Positions 62,596 through 64,000 of a DNA stretch of 64,000 nt are shown here, in pieces. Source of the DNA: Lachancea thermotolerans CBS 6340. Lineage: Eukaryota; Ascomycota; Saccharomycetes; Saccharomycetales; Saccharomycetaceae. The stretch covers positions 1 through 64,000 of the forward strand of contig NC_013081.1 of the NCBI RefSeq assembly GCF_000142805.1, in the 5' to 3' direction. Positions within the stretch are counted from its first letter, which is position 1. Each line of letters starts with the position of its first letter. Position numbers and translations under genes: made by a program. Under the pieces are notes generated by a model that was given only the letters and a program-made list of their open reading frames with translations, searched no databases and had not been told where the DNA came from.

Positions 62596-64000
62596 ATGTC
62601 TGACCTTTCATTTACGCCAGAGGTTGAAAAAATACTTGACTTTGACAGGAAACACTTATGGCATCCATACACCTCGATGAGTAATCCACTCAAGGTTTAT
62701 CCCGTCAAGTCCGCGGCTGGCGCGACTATTACCTTGGACACGAAAGGCCCGGGGGAAGCTACATTGGTTGAAGCAATGTCTTCTTGGTGGTGCATGATTC
62801 ATGGGTATAATAATCCTGAAATCAATGGTGCAATCATTGAACAGATAGGTAGAATGTCACATGTCATGTTTGGCGGCTTAACGCATAAGCCTGCAGTGGG
62901 GACCGCTGAGAAACTTCTCAGATTGATTGACCACGAAAAGCTGAACTATTGCTTTCTTGCTGATTCTGGCTCTGTAGCTGTAGAAGTAGCTATGAAGATG
63001 GCCCTCCAGTACGAATTTACCAAGAACGGAGACAAAACAAGAAAATCCAAGTTTTTGACTATACGTAACGGGTATCATGGTGATACTTTTGGCGCCATGA
63101 GCGTTTGCGATCCAGTTAACTCGATGCACTCACTCTACAGTGGTTATTTACCTCAAAACATATTCGTAACCGCTCCTTCGGTAATTGACACACTTCCGAC
63201 TTCGAATTTTCTCCGCTCAAATCCAGAGGTTTTTGAGGGAAAAGTTGACTGGAATGAAAGAGATATCATTGAATTTGAAGAGATTGTTAGAGCGCGCCAT
63301 GCGGAGATATGTGCTGTAATTTTAGAGCCTATTCTTCAAGGTGCGGGCGGCATGCGGCTTTACCATCCACAATATCTAATAGAAGTGAGAAAGCTCTGCA
63401 CAAAATACAAAGTCCCCCTCATCATGGATGAAATTGCCACGGGATTTTGTAGAACGGGCGAAATGTTTGCATTTCATCACTGCCGAAAATATCAAAAGAT
63501 GTTGAACATCCAACCTGAAAATCATATCGACGTTTATCCTGACATTTTATGTGTTGGCAAGGCGCTGACGGGAGGCTACCTGACACTCAGCGCTGTGGTT
63601 ACAACTGCTGAGATCAAAGACGTTATATCGCGCCGTGATAGTGTTACTGGTGGATGTTTTATGCATGGGCCTACATTCATGGGCAACCCATTAGCATGCA
63701 GTGCCGCAGAAAAGTCCCTTGAAATTCTTCTAAGAGGGGAATGCTATAACCAAGTGGCAAGTATTGAAGCGCAGCTTATGAAACAAATGTATCTTCCTCT
63801 TCTCAACGACCTGACACTAATGAGCACCGTTATTAAGCACATGCGAGTCATAGGTGCTGTTGGTGTAATCGAATTGAGACAGGTTGTTGACTCGGCTTGG
63901 TTCCACGAAAAATTCATTTCCAAGAGAGTATATGTCCGCCCATTCGGCAAGCTCTTGTATATCATGCCCCCATATGTTATTTCAGAAGCAGAGCTTTCTA
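62596..64000 (+). CDS. 7,8-diaminopelargonate aminotransferase, cut by window end
   Basis: Start at the ATG at 62596; 468 codons are open to the window end with no stop, so only about the last dozen residues are missing compared with yeast Bio3 (about 480). PLP-dependent class-III aminotransferase that converts KAPA to DAPA using S-adenosylmethionine as amino donor. Seen: LWHPYTSMSNPLKVYPV at the N-terminus, EAMSSWWCMIHGYNNPEIN, FGGLTHKPAVG, FLADSGSVAVEVAMKMALQY, NGYHGDTFGAMSVCDP, MDEIATGFCRTGEMFAFHHC and CVGKALTGGYLTLSA with the PLP lysine. These are the hallmarks of BioA/Bio3 rather than other class-III enzymes. Intact as far as seen. With BIO4 and BIO5 it forms the yeast biotin cluster. 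Confidence 0.96.
   Translation, partial: MSDLSFTPEVEKILDFDRKHLWHPYTSMSNPLKVYPVKSAAGATITLDTKGPGEATLVEAMSSWWCMIHGYNNPEINGAIIEQIGRMSHVMFGGLTHKPAVGTAEKLLRLIDHEKLNYCFLADSGSVAVEVAMKMALQYEFTKNGDKTRKSKFLTIRNGYHGDTFGAMSVCDPVNSMHSLYSGYLPQNIFVTAPSVIDTLPTSNFLRSNPEVFEGKVDWNERDIIEFEEIVRARHAEICAVILEPILQGAGGMRLYHPQYLIEVRKLCTKYKVPLIMDEIATGFCRTGEMFAFHHCRKYQKMLNIQPENHIDVYPDILCVGKALTGGYLTLSAVVTTAEIKDVISRRDSVTGGCFMHGPTFMGNPLACSAAEKSLEILLRGECYNQVASIEAQLMKQMYLPLLNDLTLMSTVIKHMRVIGAVGVIELRQVVDSAWFHEKFISKRVYVRPFGKLLYIMPPYVISEAELS

Overview
The window is nuclear DNA of a budding yeast of the family Saccharomycetaceae, most like a Lachancea or related genus; the genus is a guess. Support comes from compact, mostly intronless genes, three Zn2Cys6 regulators, a PA14 flocculin, clear relatives of S. 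cerevisiae PHO89, OXP1, FLR1, BIO3, BIO4, BIO5 and NIT1, and an intron-bearing tRNA-Leu(CAG), which argues against the CTG-Ser yeasts. The mix of transporters, regulators, catabolic enzymes and one adhesin, with gene-free stretches of 1-4 kb, is typical of subtelomeric or otherwise dispensable yeast DNA. No telomere, centromere or rRNA is seen.

Layout: 0.8-5 kb, an alcohol dehydrogenase broken in a C12 tract and a Hol1-like MFS transporter. 6.3-13.3 kb, a secreted nucleoside hydrolase, a zinc-cluster regulator, a ketopantoate-reductase-like enzyme, a possible dehydrogenase relic and a Gcy1/Ypr1-type aldo/keto reductase. 15.7-19.0 kb, a flocculin with three nested tandem-repeat blocks. 21.9-23.6 kb, PHO89 with a stop at codon 3 of its expected frame. 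26.6-38.1 kb, a secreted ferritin-like protein, a 2-oxoglutarate/Fe(II) oxygenase, an uninterrupted nitrilase, a zinc-cluster regulator whose zinc finger becomes readable only through a 64-nt intron, and a dialkylglycine-decarboxylase-like aminotransferase. 40-41 kb, a broken unrecognised gene. 41.9-51.0 kb, a likely 5-oxoproline/D-glutamate cluster: a DUF1445 (D-glutamate cyclase family) gene with one in-frame stop, a regulator, a Dal5-family permease and 5-oxoprolinase. 51.8 kb, tRNA-Leu(CAG). 54.2-58.7 kb, an FLR1-like drug pump and an Agp3-like amino-acid permease. 59.7-64 kb, the biotin cluster BIO5 (frameshifted), BIO4 and BIO3 (cut by the window end), in the same order and orientation as in S. 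cerevisiae, with two sites fitting the Vhr1 element.

The main coherent units are the 5-oxoproline cluster and the biotin cluster. A notable pattern is that four otherwise well-preserved host genes (ADH, PHO89, DUF1445, BIO5) each carry one small disrupting change. Two lie in homopolymers and two are clean in-frame stops, so assembly error alone does not easily explain all four. All homology statements come from reading the translated sequence and remembered family features; no search was run.
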